Assembly (NCBI GenBank): GCA_035470785.1
Contig: DATIQN010000014.1
Coordinates: 31,305-95,304, forward strand
DNA length: 64,000 nucleotides
Direction: 5' to 3'
Source of the DNA: Croceibacterium_B sp035470785
Lineage (GTDB): Bacteria > Pseudomonadota > Alphaproteobacteria > Sphingomonadales > Sphingomonadaceae
In this document: piece after piece, positions 8,985 through 18,021 of the stretch
Layout of the letters: every line of letters starts with the position of its first letter
How positions within the stretch are numbered: position 1 is the first letter of the stretch
The notes under the pieces: model-generated
Database searches by the model: none
What the model saw: only the letters and a program-made list of their open reading frames with translations
Told to the model about the DNA's origin: nothing
Translations under genes and position numbers: made by a program

Positions 8985-9748
8985 ACATTCGCGGCGCGAT
9001 CGCAATCTTCAACAACGAGTTGCTGCGGTTCTTCCGCACCGCGTTCGGCTCGATCCTTTCGCCGGTGCTGACGACCTCGCTCTATCTCGTCGTATTCGGT
9101 GCAGCGATCGGCAGCCGGATGAACCCGAGCCAGTTCGGGGGCTCCTCCTACGGCGCATTCATTGTGCCTGGGCTCATCATGCTGACGCTGCTCAGCGAAA
9201 GCACCTCGAACGCCAGCTTCGGCATCTACATGCCGCGCTTCACCGGCGCGATCTACGAGCTGCTCAGTGCGCCGGTGGGCGTGTTCGAAACGCTCGTGGG
9301 ATTTGTCGGCGCCGCGGCGATGAAATCGCTCATCATCGCGGGGATCATCATGCTCACCGCGATGCTGTTCGTCGATTACTCGGTTGCGCATCCCTTCTAC
9401 GCTGCCGGCTACATCGTGCTCGTGGCGTCGGCCTTCGCCCTGTTCGGGTTCATCCTAGGTTTGTGGGCCGACGGCTTTGAGAAGCTGCAGATCGTGCCGA
9501 TGCTGATCCTCACGCCACTGACCTTCCTCGGCGGCACTTTCTACTCGATCAAGATGCTCGCCGAACCGTGGCGTACTGTGGCGCAGTTCAATCCCATCTT
9601 CTACCTCATCAGCGGCCTGCGCTGGACCTTCATGGGGGGATCGGACGTGCCCATCGGTGTATCTCTCACTTGTACACTCGGCTTCGTGGTGCTGTGCGTC
9701 GGCGTGATCGCGTTCATCTTCCGCACGGGGTGGCGGCTGCGCGAGTGA
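8981..9748 (+). CDS. ABC-2 type exporter permease
   Basis: The membrane half of the exporter encoded with the preceding ATPase. It is 255 residues with about six hydrophobic segments and a short N-terminal cytoplasmic helix (FNNELLRFFRTAFGSILSP), as in NodJ/DrrB-type permeases. The stretch LTPLTFLGGTFYSIKMLAEPWRTV before the penultimate membrane segment is typical of ABC2-membrane proteins. Substrate not deducible. Confidence 0.88.
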   Translation: MNIRGAIAIFNNELLRFFRTAFGSILSPVLTTSLYLVVFGAAIGSRMNPSQFGGSSYGAFIVPGLIMLTLLSESTSNASFGIYMPRFTGAIYELLSAPVGVFETLVGFVGAAAMKSLIIAGIIMLTAMLFVDYSVAHPFYAAGYIVLVASAFALFGFILGLWADGFEKLQIVPMLILTPLTFLGGTFYSIKMLAEPWRTVAQFNPIFYLISGLRWTFMGGSDVPIGVSLTCTLGFVVLCVGVIAFIFRTGWRLRE

Positions 9749-9767
9749 CGCGCTAGCGCGGGTCGCG

Positions 9768-10889
9768 ATGACGCGCTTTGCCTTTACCATTGACGCCACC
9801 GACGGGCTGGCGCGGACCGGCCGGATCGCCATGCTCCGCGGCGAAATCCGCACGCCTGCCTTCATGCCGGTCGGAACAGCGGCGACGGTCAAGGCAATGA
9901 AACCGGAAGCCGTGCGGGCGACCGGCGCCGACATCATCCTCGGCAATACCTATCACCTCATGTTGCGCCCCGGCGCGGAGCGCATTGCGCGGCTCGGCGG
10001 CCTGCACAAGTTCATGAACTGGCCGCGCCCGATCCTGACCGACAGCGGCGGCTATCAGGTCATGAGCCTTTCCGAGCTCCGCAAGCTGACCGAGGAAGGC
10101 GTGGAGTTTCGCAGTCACATCGACGGCAGCAAGCACATGCTCACACCCGAGCGCTCGATGGAGATCCAGCGTCTGCTCGGTTCGGACATCGTCATGGCGT
10201 TCGATGAATGCCCGCGCACTGACCGCCCGCGCGACGAGATCGCGCGCTCGATGGAACTGTCGATGCGCTGGGCGCAGCGTAGCCGCGAGGCCTTCGATGC
10301 CGGCGGCGAGCATGCCGCGGGCGCGGCGCTGTTCGGCATCCAGCAAGGCGCGCTCGATGAGCAACTGCGCCTCCAAAGCGCGCAGGCGCTAACTGCGATC
10401 GGGTTCGACGGTTATGCGATCGGCGGCCTTGCCGTGGGCGAGGGGCAGGAGGCGATGTTCGCCACGCTCGATTTCGCCACCGGCCAATTGCCGGCGGACC
10501 GCCCGCGCTACCTAATGGGGGTGGGCAAGCCGGACGACCTCGTCGGCGCCGTGGCTCGCGGGGTAGACATGTTCGATTGCGTGCTGCCGACGCGCTCCGG
10601 CCGCAACGGCCAGGCGTTCACCTGGTCTGGTTCGCTCAACCTGCGCAACGCGCGCCATGCGGAGGATACCGGTCCGCTCGACGAGCGCTGTCCTTGCCCG
10701 ACCTGTGCAAGCTATTCGCGCGCTTACCTCCATCACCTGGTCAAAGCGGGCGAAATCCTCGGCGCCATGCTGGTGACCGAACACAACCTGACGTTCTACC
10801 AGGAGCTCATGCGGGAGATTCGTGAGGCGATTACGGAGGGGCGGCTGAGTGGGTTTACGAAAGAGTTTTCAACGCGCTATAGTTCGTGA
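9768..10889 (+). CDS. tgt: Queuine tRNA-ribosyltransferase
   Basis: Exchanges guanine for preQ1 at position 34 of certain tRNAs. The 373-residue protein has the substrate-binding TDSGGYQVMSL segment, the nucleophile region PTRSGRNGQAF preceded by DMFDCVLP, and the zinc site CPCPTC with its distant histidine (VTEHNL). Length and motifs are complete. It starts 19 bases after the exporter permease and probably shares that transcript. Confidence 0.96.
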   Translation: MTRFAFTIDATDGLARTGRIAMLRGEIRTPAFMPVGTAATVKAMKPEAVRATGADIILGNTYHLMLRPGAERIARLGGLHKFMNWPRPILTDSGGYQVMSLSELRKLTEEGVEFRSHIDGSKHMLTPERSMEIQRLLGSDIVMAFDECPRTDRPRDEIARSMELSMRWAQRSREAFDAGGEHAAGAALFGIQQGALDEQLRLQSAQALTAIGFDGYAIGGLAVGEGQEAMFATLDFATGQLPADRPRYLMGVGKPDDLVGAVARGVDMFDCVLPTRSGRNGQAFTWSGSLNLRNARHAEDTGPLDERCPCPTCASYSRAYLHHLVKAGEILGAMLVTEHNLTFYQELMREIREAITEGRLSGFTKEFSTRYSS

Positions 10890-10942
10890 CGGGGTTCGGG
10901 CGCGAGGGCGCCGGAGCAAGTTCTGTGAGGGGGGCCTGCACT

Positions 10943-12925
10943 ATGTTCCGAAGTTTCCTAGCCGCCGGCGCGGCGGCGTGCGCGCTTTTGCCCGCGATTG
11001 CCTTGGCCGATACGGCGGAAGAAGTCGCTGCGAAGCTGGGATCGCGGGAGTTCGTCCGCAGCATCGGTTTGTCGCCCGAGGGGAAACAGGCCGTCGTCGT
11101 CTCGCCCCTCAAGACTGGCGGCGAAACGGCATCTGTGATCAATTTCGCGACCGGTATCACGACGCCAATCCTCAGCTCCACTGGGGGAGACCAGTCGCTC
11201 GACGGCTGCAATTTCCTCCTCGAGGAGCGTGTTGTTTGCGCGGTCCTTTTCAACCGGGGAAGCACCCGCGACATCGACCAGGCCACGCGGCTGATCTCGC
11301 TGTCGCCCGACGGCAAGGACATGAAGCAACTCACCGCCAAATCGCGCATGAACACGTATTACCAATCGAGATACGGCGGCGGCATTGTCGACTACAACGT
11401 GGCCGGCGATCCCAAGGCGATCCTGATGCAGTCATGGGTCGCGGCCGAGCGGCAGACGGGCTCGATCAGCAGTGGAACAGGAGAAGGTTTGGCGGTCGAG
11501 AAAGTAAACCTGCTGACCCTCAATCGAAAGACTGTTTTGGCCCCCAAGGAAAATGCGATCGACTACATAAGCGACGGATACGGCAATGTCCGGCTCATGC
11601 AGACCCAGCATACGGACGAGCTTGGGGAAGCGACCCTGACCAGCAGCTTCTTCTATCGTCCAAAGAGCGGCGGCGGTTGGAAGCCGCTCAGCACATTGGT
11701 AACCACGAGAGGCCAAATCAGGGGCTTTAACCCGGTTACCGTCGATAGCCAGGCCGACGTCGCGTACGGTTTCGATACGAACAATGGCTACAACTCATTG
11801 TTCAAGATGTCTCTCGACGGCAGCGGGAAGGAAACGCTGGTGCTCGGGTCTAATGTTGCCGACATCGACAGCGTGATCGAGATTGGCCGCAGCCAGCGCC
11901 TAGTCGGCGCAAGCTATGTAACCGAGAAGCGCCACGTCGAATACCTCGATCCCGAACTTAAGACGCTTTCGGCGAAGCTCGCCAAAGCGCTCGGGCTCGA
12001 CAATGAAGTCAGCATTATCGACTCAAGTGCAGACGAACAGAAACTGCTGATCTTGGCCGGCACAGACACCCAGCCAGGCAAGTTCTACGTCTACGACAAG
12101 GGCACCTCCCAGCTCGGCTTGCTGCTGCCGGCGCGGCCCGAACTCGAAGGCATGCAGTTTGGGCAAATGAAGCCCATCACCTATCCCGCCGCGGACGGGA
12201 CAAAGATTCCGGCCTATCTCACTCTGCCGCCTGGCAGCGACGGCAAGAACCTTCCGGCGATCGTATTACCCCACGGCGGCCCCGATGCGCGCGACGTATG
12301 GGGTTTCGACTGGCTCGTGCAGTATTTTGCGGTGCGCGGATTTGCCGTGCTGCAACCCGAGTACCGGGGATCGTCAGGATACGGGAACGACTGGTTCAAA
12401 GGGAACGCCTTCCATTCATGGAAGGCCGCGATCGACGACATCAACGATGCCGGCCGTTGGCTCGAAAAATCCGGCGTTGCCGCACCGGGCAAGATCGCCA
12501 TCTTCGGCTGGTCGTATGGCGGCTATGCCGCATTGGAGTCGGCGGTTGTGGATCCGGACTTGTTCAAGGCGGTCGTGGCTGTCGCGCCAGTGACCGATCT
12601 CGACGCGCTGCGCGCCGAGCACCTCGGCTACGATTACAAGTATGTCGACGCGCAAATCGGCAACGGGCCCTACATCGCGGAAGCCTCTCCTGCGCGCCAT
12701 GCCGATCGCTTTAAGGTGCCGGTGCTGCTGGTCCACGGCGATACTGACACCAATGTCGGCGTCAGGGAGTCTCGGCTGATGAACGACAGGCTGAAGGCCG
12801 CGGGCAAGCAGGTTCGATATATCGAATTCAAGGGCCTCACCCACCAGCTCGACGACGCGTCCGCACGTGCGCAGATGCTCGTCGCCGCGGAAAAGACCAT
12901 CCGCCAGGGAATGGGGTTGAACTGA
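10943..12925 (+). CDS. Secreted S9 family prolyl oligopeptidase-like peptidase
   Basis: A 660-residue serine peptidase probably acting on peptides in the periplasm. It starts with a signal peptide (MFRSFLAAGAAACALLPAI then ALADTAEEV). An N-terminal beta-propeller-like half is followed by an alpha/beta hydrolase half with the nucleophile motif GWSYGG (Ser near residue 524), a later HGDTDTNV carrying the acidic residue, and GLTHQ carrying the histidine. The ATG at 10943 was chosen for its signal peptide and for the GGGG-rich site just upstream; a GTG-led extension back to the tgt stop looks spurious. Resembles dipeptidyl/acylaminoacyl peptidases; exact specificity unknown. Confidence 0.88.
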   Translation: MFRSFLAAGAAACALLPAIALADTAEEVAAKLGSREFVRSIGLSPEGKQAVVVSPLKTGGETASVINFATGITTPILSSTGGDQSLDGCNFLLEERVVCAVLFNRGSTRDIDQATRLISLSPDGKDMKQLTAKSRMNTYYQSRYGGGIVDYNVAGDPKAILMQSWVAAERQTGSISSGTGEGLAVEKVNLLTLNRKTVLAPKENAIDYISDGYGNVRLMQTQHTDELGEATLTSSFFYRPKSGGGWKPLSTLVTTRGQIRGFNPVTVDSQADVAYGFDTNNGYNSLFKMSLDGSGKETLVLGSNVADIDSVIEIGRSQRLVGASYVTEKRHVEYLDPELKTLSAKLAKALGLDNEVSIIDSSADEQKLLILAGTDTQPGKFYVYDKGTSQLGLLLPARPELEGMQFGQMKPITYPAADGTKIPAYLTLPPGSDGKNLPAIVLPHGGPDARDVWGFDWLVQYFAVRGFAVLQPEYRGSSGYGNDWFKGNAFHSWKAAIDDINDAGRWLEKSGVAAPGKIAIFGWSYGGYAALESAVVDPDLFKAVVAVAPVTDLDALRAEHLGYDYKYVDAQIGNGPYIAEASPARHADRFKVPVLLVHGDTDTNVGVRESRLMNDRLKAAGKQVRYIEFKGLTHQLDDASARAQMLVAAEKTIRQGMGLN

Positions 12926-13044
12926 CGGACGCCAAATGGCGACCTCTAGCGGGTGTCGCCGATGGGCCTTGCCGATGCCGCCCATTAAAGGGCTGAGAGC
13001 TCAGGAGCTAAAACGGCGGGAAGGGTCGCGCGGCTAAACGACCG

Positions 13045-13365
13045 TTATTGACGCACCGATCCTGTCTGCTGCTGTCGCATGCGGTTTAAGTCATCCAGCT
13101 GGGCCTGACCCCGCTCGGCATTTTCGTCGATTTCTGCCTGGGTGCGGCAGACCCGCACCGGGGTAATGCTCCCGGTCGGCATTTCACGATGACAGATCTT
13201 GCGCTCGGGCTTGTTCTTGTCGGCCTTTCCTGCCGCGGCGTCCTTGCCGCTCGGAGCGGAAGCGGAGACGGTTGCCGGTGCTGCACCGCCGGATTCGGCA
13301 GCCGCGAGCGGTTGAAAGCTCGCAAGGGCAGCCATCGCGGGCGCCAGCCCGAAGCGAATTTTCAT
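13045..13365 (-). CDS. Small secreted protein with paired cysteines (paralogue 1)
   Basis: A 106-residue protein of unknown function. It has a signal peptide (MKIRFGLAPAMAALASFQPL, then AAAE), an Ala/Ser/Lys-rich linker, and a compact C-terminal motif: KIC, then TGS six residues on, then RVCRTQAEID. The two cysteines could form a disulfide in the periplasm. The same motif is found in the 98-residue protein on the other side of rpsD (14315-14611), so the two are paralogues. Probably single-gene, downstream of rpsD on the same strand but beyond the rpsD terminator. Confidence 0.75.
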   Translation of the reverse strand: MKIRFGLAPAMAALASFQPLAAAESGGAAPATVSASAPSGKDAAAGKADKNKPERKICHREMPTGSITPVRVCRTQAEIDENAERGQAQLDDLNRMRQQQTGSVRQ

Positions 13366-13484
13366 AATGACGATTCCCCAATCTGCCGAGAATTTTCGGC
13401 TTGAAATCAGTTCAATAATCGCTGGCTACCCTTCCGTCGAGACGGATTCTGTCGCTCGAAGAGGGAGAAGTGGCCGCTCAAACG

Positions 13485-13511
13485 AAAAGGGCGACCCAGT
13501 CGGGTCGCCCT
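13485..13511 (-). terminator. Intrinsic terminator of rpsD
   Basis: Arms AGGGCGACCC and GGGTCGCCCT (13488-13497 and 13502-13511) are perfect reverse complements around a four-base loop. Read on the minus strand, the stem is followed by TTTTCGTT, a short T-tract. It begins 23 bases beyond the rpsD stop, as expected for a Rho-independent terminator. Confidence 0.85.
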
Positions 13512-13534
13512 CTTGTGTTCCAAATTCCGGTGAA

Positions 13535-14149
13535 TCAGCGCGAGTAGAACTCGACGACCAGGTTCGGTTCCATCGTGACTGGGTATGGCACTTCGTCGAG
13601 CGTCGGAATGCGCGACAGGGTGACCTTGTCGGTGCCGTCGGTCGCGACGTATTCGGGGATGTCGCGCTCGGGCAGGCCCTGCGCCTCGGCCACCAGCGCC
13701 ATGTCCTTGGCCCTGTCGCCAAGGCTAATCACATCGCCCAGCGACACGCGGCGGCTGGCGATGTTGCACTTCACCCCGTTCACGCGAACGTGGCCGTGGC
13801 TGACGAGCTGGCGGGCGGAGAAGATCGTCGGCGCGAACTTGGCGCGGTAGACGACCATGTCGAGCCGGCGCTCGAGCAAGCCGATCAGATTCTGACCGGT
13901 GTCGCCCTTCATGCGGCTGGCTTCCTGGTAAGTCGCCTTGAACTGCTTCTCGGTGACGTCGCCGTAATAGCCTTTGAGCTTCTGCTTGGCGCGCAGCTGC
14001 AGGCCAAAGTCGCTCATCTTGCCCTTGCGGCGCTGGCCATGTTGGCCGGGGCCGTAGGAGCGGCGGTTTACGGGAGAATTCGGACGGCCCCAGATGTTCT
14101 CGCCCATCCGGCGGTCGAGTTTGTACTTGGCGCTTTTGCGCTTCGACAT
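13535..14149 (-). CDS. rpsD: 30S ribosomal protein S4
   Basis: Primary 16S rRNA-binding protein that starts assembly of the small-subunit body. The 204-residue protein starts MSKRKSAKYKLDRRMGENIWG, has the S4 RNA-binding domain around LERRLDMVVYRAKFAPT and SHGHVRVNGVKCN, and ends VVEFYSR. The alphaproteobacterial form lacks the zinc cysteines at the N-terminus. It stands alone rather than in a ribosomal protein operon and has its own terminator. Confidence 0.97.
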   Translation of the reverse strand: MSKRKSAKYKLDRRMGENIWGRPNSPVNRRSYGPGQHGQRRKGKMSDFGLQLRAKQKLKGYYGDVTEKQFKATYQEASRMKGDTGQNLIGLLERRLDMVVYRAKFAPTIFSARQLVSHGHVRVNGVKCNIASRRVSLGDVISLGDRAKDMALVAEAQGLPERDIPEYVATDGTDKVTLSRIPTLDEVPYPVTMEPNLVVEFYSR

Positions 14150-14314
14150 GTTGTCGATCCTTCAACTTGCTGTCGCTATCCCATTAATAGCGCTTCAACC
14201 CGGCATCGCACCGCTGGAGCTATTCTCCAGCGCGGCCACCGCTTCACCGGGGTACGGGGCCAATCGCGAACGGCGCGGGTAGACGTCACCACGCAGCAAG
14301 TCAATCGGGAAGGA

Positions 14315-14611
14315 TCAGAGCCCGGCGGTGTTGTTGGCGCCATTGGCGCTGCCGCTGTCGCCTCCGAGATTCTCGGACCGGTTAAGGTTGTTGAGGTCCT
14401 TCCTGGTATTCGCCGCCATCTCATCCCATTGAGCTTGCGTCAGGCAGATCCGGCGTTTGGCTACCAGCGAGCCAGTCACGGTTTCCGTGCGGCAGACCTT
14501 CTTTTCCTGAACCGGCGCGGCCGTGCCGTTATCCTTGGCCTTTTCGTCGGCCAGCGCCGGCGCCGAAACAGCGACTGCAAGCGCGGCGGCCAGCAAAACC
14601 TTGAACGTCAT
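14315..14611 (-). CDS. Small secreted protein with paired cysteines (paralogue 2)
   Basis: A 98-residue protein of unknown function with a signal peptide (MTFKVLLAAALAVAVSAPAL, then ADEK). The C-terminal part holds KVC, TGS six residues on, and RICLTQAQWDEM, matching paralogue 1 at 13045-13365; the tail is rich in Asn, Gly and Ser. The ATG at 14611 is preceded by AGGAGA seven bases upstream, which decides the start over an upstream in-frame ATG. Upstream lie about 140 AT-rich bases with no other gene. Confidence 0.75.
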   Translation of the reverse strand: MTFKVLLAAALAVAVSAPALADEKAKDNGTAAPVQEKKVCRTETVTGSLVAKRRICLTQAQWDEMAANTRKDLNNLNRSENLGGDSGSANGANNTAGL

Positions 14612-14749
14612 TCCATCTCTCCTGACAATTCGGTCCATTTAGGGATCGGCAGGCGGTCGCTAACCTCGCCAAGTTCGCACCGGAAGTTAATCACTGCTGC
14701 AAAAAATGCAAACAGCGTACAAAACATTACAAAGATTAACGATCGAGGA

Positions 14750-15475
14750 TTAGCGCTCGCGCCTGCCCAGCGCGCTCAGGACCCCTCGCAGTGTGCGCAC
14801 TTCAAGGTGATTCCAGCCCGGCTTGGTCAGCACTCCGCGCAAGGTGCGCCGGTTCACCTCGGCTCTCCCCGGTGGCAGGAAATAGCCCTTGGGTCCGAGC
14901 AGTTCCTCGAAATGGGCAATCAGGCCCTCGAGCTCTTCCTGTGGTGCGGGCGGCAGCAGTTCTTCGAGCGGTGGTTGCGCAAGTGCGCGATGCTTGGACC
15001 ACTCGTAAGCCACGAGGATCACCGCTTGGGCCAGGTTGAGCGATCCGAACTCCGGGTTGATCGGCACTGTCACGATGGCCCGCGCGAGCGCGACATCATC
15101 GGTCTCCAGCCCCGAACGCTCCGGTCCGAACAGGATCGCGCTGCGACCGGGCTGCCCGATAATCTCATTAGCCGCGGCTTCAGGGGTCAGGACCGGCTTG
15201 GTTACTCCGCGCTTCCTGACCGTACTGGCATATACATGCGCGCAATCCGCCACGGCGGCGGCCGTATCGTTGTAAACCTGTGCGTGGGCCAAGACAGCGT
15301 CCGCCCCGCTCGCGGCCGGACCTGCAGCGGGATTGGGCCACCCGTCGCGCGGAGCGACGAGACGCATCTCGGTGAGCCCGAAGTTGAGCATCGCGCGCGC
15401 CGCCTTGCCGATGTTCTCGCCGAGCTGCGGGCGGACAAGCACGATGACCGGCGGGTCAGCCTTCGCTGCCGGCAT
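14750..15475 (-). CDS. trmJ: tRNA/rRNA methyltransferase of the SpoU family, TrmJ-like
   Basis: Probably 2'-O-methylates position 32 of tRNAs using S-adenosylmethionine. The 241-residue protein has the SpoU core: VRPQLGENIGKAARAMLNFG near the N-terminus (with the catalytic-type N and R), ILFGPERSGLETDD, and VPINPEFGSLNLAQAV forming the knot. The start at MPAAKADPP is preferred; it overlaps the nrdR 3' end by 20 bases. An upstream in-frame ATG would add six residues. Confidence 0.87.
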   Translation of the reverse strand: MPAAKADPPVIVLVRPQLGENIGKAARAMLNFGLTEMRLVAPRDGWPNPAAGPAASGADAVLAHAQVYNDTAAAVADCAHVYASTVRKRGVTKPVLTPEAAANEIIGQPGRSAILFGPERSGLETDDVALARAIVTVPINPEFGSLNLAQAVILVAYEWSKHRALAQPPLEELLPPAPQEELEGLIAHFEELLGPKGYFLPPGRAEVNRRTLRGVLTKPGWNHLEVRTLRGVLSALGRRER

Positions 15476-15920
15476 CGCGCACCGTACTGGCAAATTCCTC
15501 GAAATCGCGCGCCTCGCCGAAGTCGCGATAGACGCTGGCGAAGCGGATGTAGGCGACTGAATCGAGCTGGCGCAGGCCGTCCATCACCATCTCGCCGATC
15601 CGCGCCGAAGCGATCTCGCTTTCGCCGATCGTCTCGATCTGGCGCTGGATGCCCGAGACGAGCTGGTCGATCCGCTCCTGCTCTATCGCGCGCTTGCGGC
15701 AGGCGAGCGCCACCGATTGCTCGATCTTGCCGCGCTCGAACGGTTCGCGCTTGCCGTCGCTCTTGATCACGACGATCTCGCGCAGTTGGACACGCTCGAA
15801 GGTCGTGAAGCGGGCGCCGCAGCTTTCGCACTGGCGGCGGCGACGGATCGCCGTGTTGTCCTCGGTCGGGCGTGAATCCTTTACCTGACTGTCGTCATGC
15901 GCACAGAAGGGACACCGCAT
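15456..15920 (-). CDS. nrdR: Transcriptional repressor of ribonucleotide reductase genes
   Basis: NrdR senses nucleotide levels through an ATP-cone and represses ribonucleotide reductase genes by binding NrdR boxes. The 154-residue protein has the zinc ribbon CPFC...CESCGARF at the N-terminus and an ATP-cone from about residue 49 (VIKSDGKREPFERGKIEQSV). Length is normal. It lies 14 bases after a small membrane protein gene and overlaps trmJ, in the glyA run that is frequent for nrdR. Confidence 0.96.
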   Translation of the reverse strand: MRCPFCAHDDSQVKDSRPTEDNTAIRRRRQCESCGARFTTFERVQLREIVVIKSDGKREPFERGKIEQSVALACRKRAIEQERIDQLVSGIQRQIETIGESEIASARIGEMVMDGLRQLDSVAYIRFASVYRDFGEARDFEEFASTVRDAGSEG

Positions 15921-15934
15921 CGAAGGTCATCGCC

Positions 15935-16150
15935 TCAGGGGCGAACGCGCTTGTAAAGCATGAAACCCGCGCCGGCGAGGAGCCCGATTGGCCAGGTGAT
16001 CACCGGAAGCACCCCAGCGGCAACCGCGCCGACGGCGGCGCCGATCAGCACTGGCTTGGTCGAAGGATGGTGCATCCCTTCCTTGGCCATGCCCATGATC
16101 TCTTCGCGCATGTCGTCGACCAAGTCGGGCTCGTCGTGGGGCTCGGTCAT
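15935..16150 (-). CDS. Small membrane protein between glyA and nrdR
   Basis: A 71-residue protein of unknown function. An acidic N-terminal half (MTEPHDEPDLVDDMREEIMG) is followed by one or two Gly/Ala-rich hydrophobic segments (residues about 33-65) ending in a basic KRVRP tail, so it is likely an inner-membrane protein. It sits four bases after glyA's stop and 14 before nrdR, and is therefore almost certainly in that operon. Confidence 0.7.
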   Translation of the reverse strand: MTEPHDEPDLVDDMREEIMGMAKEGMHHPSTKPVLIGAAVGAVAAGVLPVITWPIGLLAGAGFMLYKRVRP

Positions 16151-16154
16151 CGGC

Positions 16155-17474
16155 TTATCTCCCGGGATAAACGGGGAAGGCAGCGCACAGCTCGCCCACC
16201 CGGCGGCGGACGCTCTCTTCTATCTGAGCATCGCCCTCGTCGCCATTCTTCGCAAGTCCGTCGACGACTTCTGCAATCAGTCTGCCGATTTTACGGAACT
16301 CGGCGGGGCCGAATCCGCGGGTCGTGCCCGCCGGCGTTCCGAGGCGCACGCCCGAGGTGACGAAGGGGCTCTTCGTATCGAACGGGATGCCGTTCTTGTT
16401 GCAGGTGAGGTAGGCGCGATCGAGGCCCTTTTCGGCGGCCTTGCCGGTCACGTCATTCGGCGTGAGATCGACCAGCATCAGGTGATTGTCGGTTCCGCCC
16501 GAGACGATCCGCAGGCCCGATTCCTCAAGGCTCGCGGCGAGCGCCTTGGCGTTCTCTACCACGCTGGCGGCATAAGCCTTGAATTCGGGCCGGAGCGCTT
16601 CGCCGAACGCGACCGCCTTGGCGGCGATAACGTGGACGAGCGGGCCGCCCTGGAGGCCCGGGAACACCGCCATGTTGAGCGGTTTGCTAAGTTCCTCGTC
16701 ATTCCACAGGATCACGCCCGAGCGCGGGCCGCGCAGGCTCTTGTGAGTGGTGGTCGTGACCACGTGCGCGTGGGGGAAGGGCGAGGGGTGCACGCCGCCG
16801 GCGACGAGGCCGGAAAAGTGCGACATGTCGGCCAGCAGGTAAGCGCCGACCTCGTCGGCGATCTCGCGGAACGCAGCGAAATCCCAATGGCGTGGGTAGG
16901 CGGTGGCGCCCGCGATGACCAGCTTGGGCTTGTGCTCATGCGCGAGGCGGCGGATCTCATCCATGTCGAGCCGCTGGTCCTCGCGCCGCACGCCATAGGG
17001 AACGGCGTTGAACCATTTGCCGCTCATGTTCACCGGTGAGCCGTGAGTCAGGTGCCCGCCTGCCGAGAGGTTGAGTCCCATGAAGGTGTCGCCGGGATTG
17101 AGCAGCGCGAAGAAGACCGCCTGGTTCATCTGGCTGCCCGAGTTGGGCTGGACGTTGGCGAATTCGCAGCCGAACAGCGCCTTGGCGCGTTCGATGGCGA
17201 GAGTCTCGACCACGTCGGCATATTCGCAGCCACCGTAGTAACGGCGTCCCGGGTAGCCCTCGGCATACTTGTTGGTAAACACCGATCCGGTCGCCTCGAG
17301 CACCGCCTTGCTGGCAATGTTCTCGCTGGCGATTAGCTCGATCCGGTCGCGCTGGCGGCCGAGCTCATTGCGCACGGCGGCAAACACCTCGGGGTCGGCT
17401 TCGGAAAGGCTGTCATGCCAGAAATGATTGAGCGCGTCGGTGAGATCGGGCTGCGGCGCGTTGGCGGTGGTCAT
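16155..17474 (-). CDS. glyA: Serine hydroxymethyltransferase
   Basis: PLP enzyme that interconverts serine and glycine while charging tetrahydrofolate with a one-carbon unit. The 439-residue protein has EGYPGRRYYGGCE, the PLP-lysine motif TTTTHKSLRGPRSG and the C-terminal GTPAGTTRGF. The ATG at 17474 was chosen because the upstream extension would run into rpiB. Four bases separate the rpiB stop from glyA's start, a common pairing. Confidence 0.97.
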   Translation of the reverse strand: MTTANAPQPDLTDALNHFWHDSLSEADPEVFAAVRNELGRQRDRIELIASENIASKAVLEATGSVFTNKYAEGYPGRRYYGGCEYADVVETLAIERAKALFGCEFANVQPNSGSQMNQAVFFALLNPGDTFMGLNLSAGGHLTHGSPVNMSGKWFNAVPYGVRREDQRLDMDEIRRLAHEHKPKLVIAGATAYPRHWDFAAFREIADEVGAYLLADMSHFSGLVAGGVHPSPFPHAHVVTTTTHKSLRGPRSGVILWNDEELSKPLNMAVFPGLQGGPLVHVIAAKAVAFGEALRPEFKAYAASVVENAKALAASLEESGLRIVSGGTDNHLMLVDLTPNDVTGKAAEKGLDRAYLTCNKNGIPFDTKSPFVTSGVRLGTPAGTTRGFGPAEFRKIGRLIAEVVDGLAKNGDEGDAQIEESVRRRVGELCAAFPVYPGR

Positions 17475-17478
17475 GAAG

Positions 17479-17922
17479 TCAGGCGTCCTGCGGGGTCTTG
17501 GAGAGCTTGTCGACGCGGTGCGCATGGCGGCCGCCTTCGAATTCGGTGGTGAGGAAAGCGGTCACGCACGCGCGGGCCATCTCCGGCCCGATCAGCCGTG
17601 CGCCCATGGCGATCGCGTTGGCATCGTTGTGCGAGCGGCACAGCCTGGCCGAGAGCGGCTCGGACACCAGCGCGCAGCGGACTTTGGGGTTACGGTTCGC
17701 GGCGATGGAAATACCGATACCCGAGCCGCACAGCGCGATCCCGCGCTCGGCCGCGCCCGAGGCAATCGTCTCGGCCAGCTTGTAGCCGTAGTCGGGGTAG
17801 TCGACGCTTTCGGGGCCGTACGGGCCGAGATCGGCGACCTCGTGGCCTTGCTCGCCGAGCCACTGGACGAGGTCGGCTTTCATCTCGAGCGCCGCGTGGT
17901 CGGAGGCGATGGCGATCTTCAT
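17479..17922 (-). CDS. rpiB: Ribose 5-phosphate isomerase B
   Basis: Interconverts ribose 5-phosphate and ribulose 5-phosphate in the pentose phosphate pathway. The 147-residue protein begins MKIAIASDHAALEMK and carries the catalytic-type cysteine in ALCGSGIGISIAANR and the substrate-binding histidine in CRSHNDANAIAMGARLIG. First gene of the run rpiB-glyA-small membrane protein-nrdR-trmJ; about 100 bases separate it from a divergent aldo/keto reductase. Confidence 0.93.
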   Translation of the reverse strand: MKIAIASDHAALEMKADLVQWLGEQGHEVADLGPYGPESVDYPDYGYKLAETIASGAAERGIALCGSGIGISIAANRNPKVRCALVSEPLSARLCRSHNDANAIAMGARLIGPEMARACVTAFLTTEFEGGRHAHRVDKLSKTPQDA

Positions 17923-18021
17923 GGGCCGCACATAAGCACTCGGGAGCCGCGGTGCCACCGCAAATGGGCTTTGTCCCCGGCGAGGTCAGCTATAGGCGTG
18001 GGAATCGAAGGAGAGTCGGTC

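Noticed and set aside
12944..12961. Possible terminator after the S9 peptidase (GGCGAC ... GTCGCC).
   Set aside because: Six-base arms with a long loop and no T-tract; not strong enough to call.
13367..15766. A 799-codon open frame on the plus strand across rpsD and trmJ.
   Set aside because: It is antisense to rpsD, a secreted protein and trmJ, its translation has no domain, and long stop-free antisense frames are expected in DNA of this GC content.
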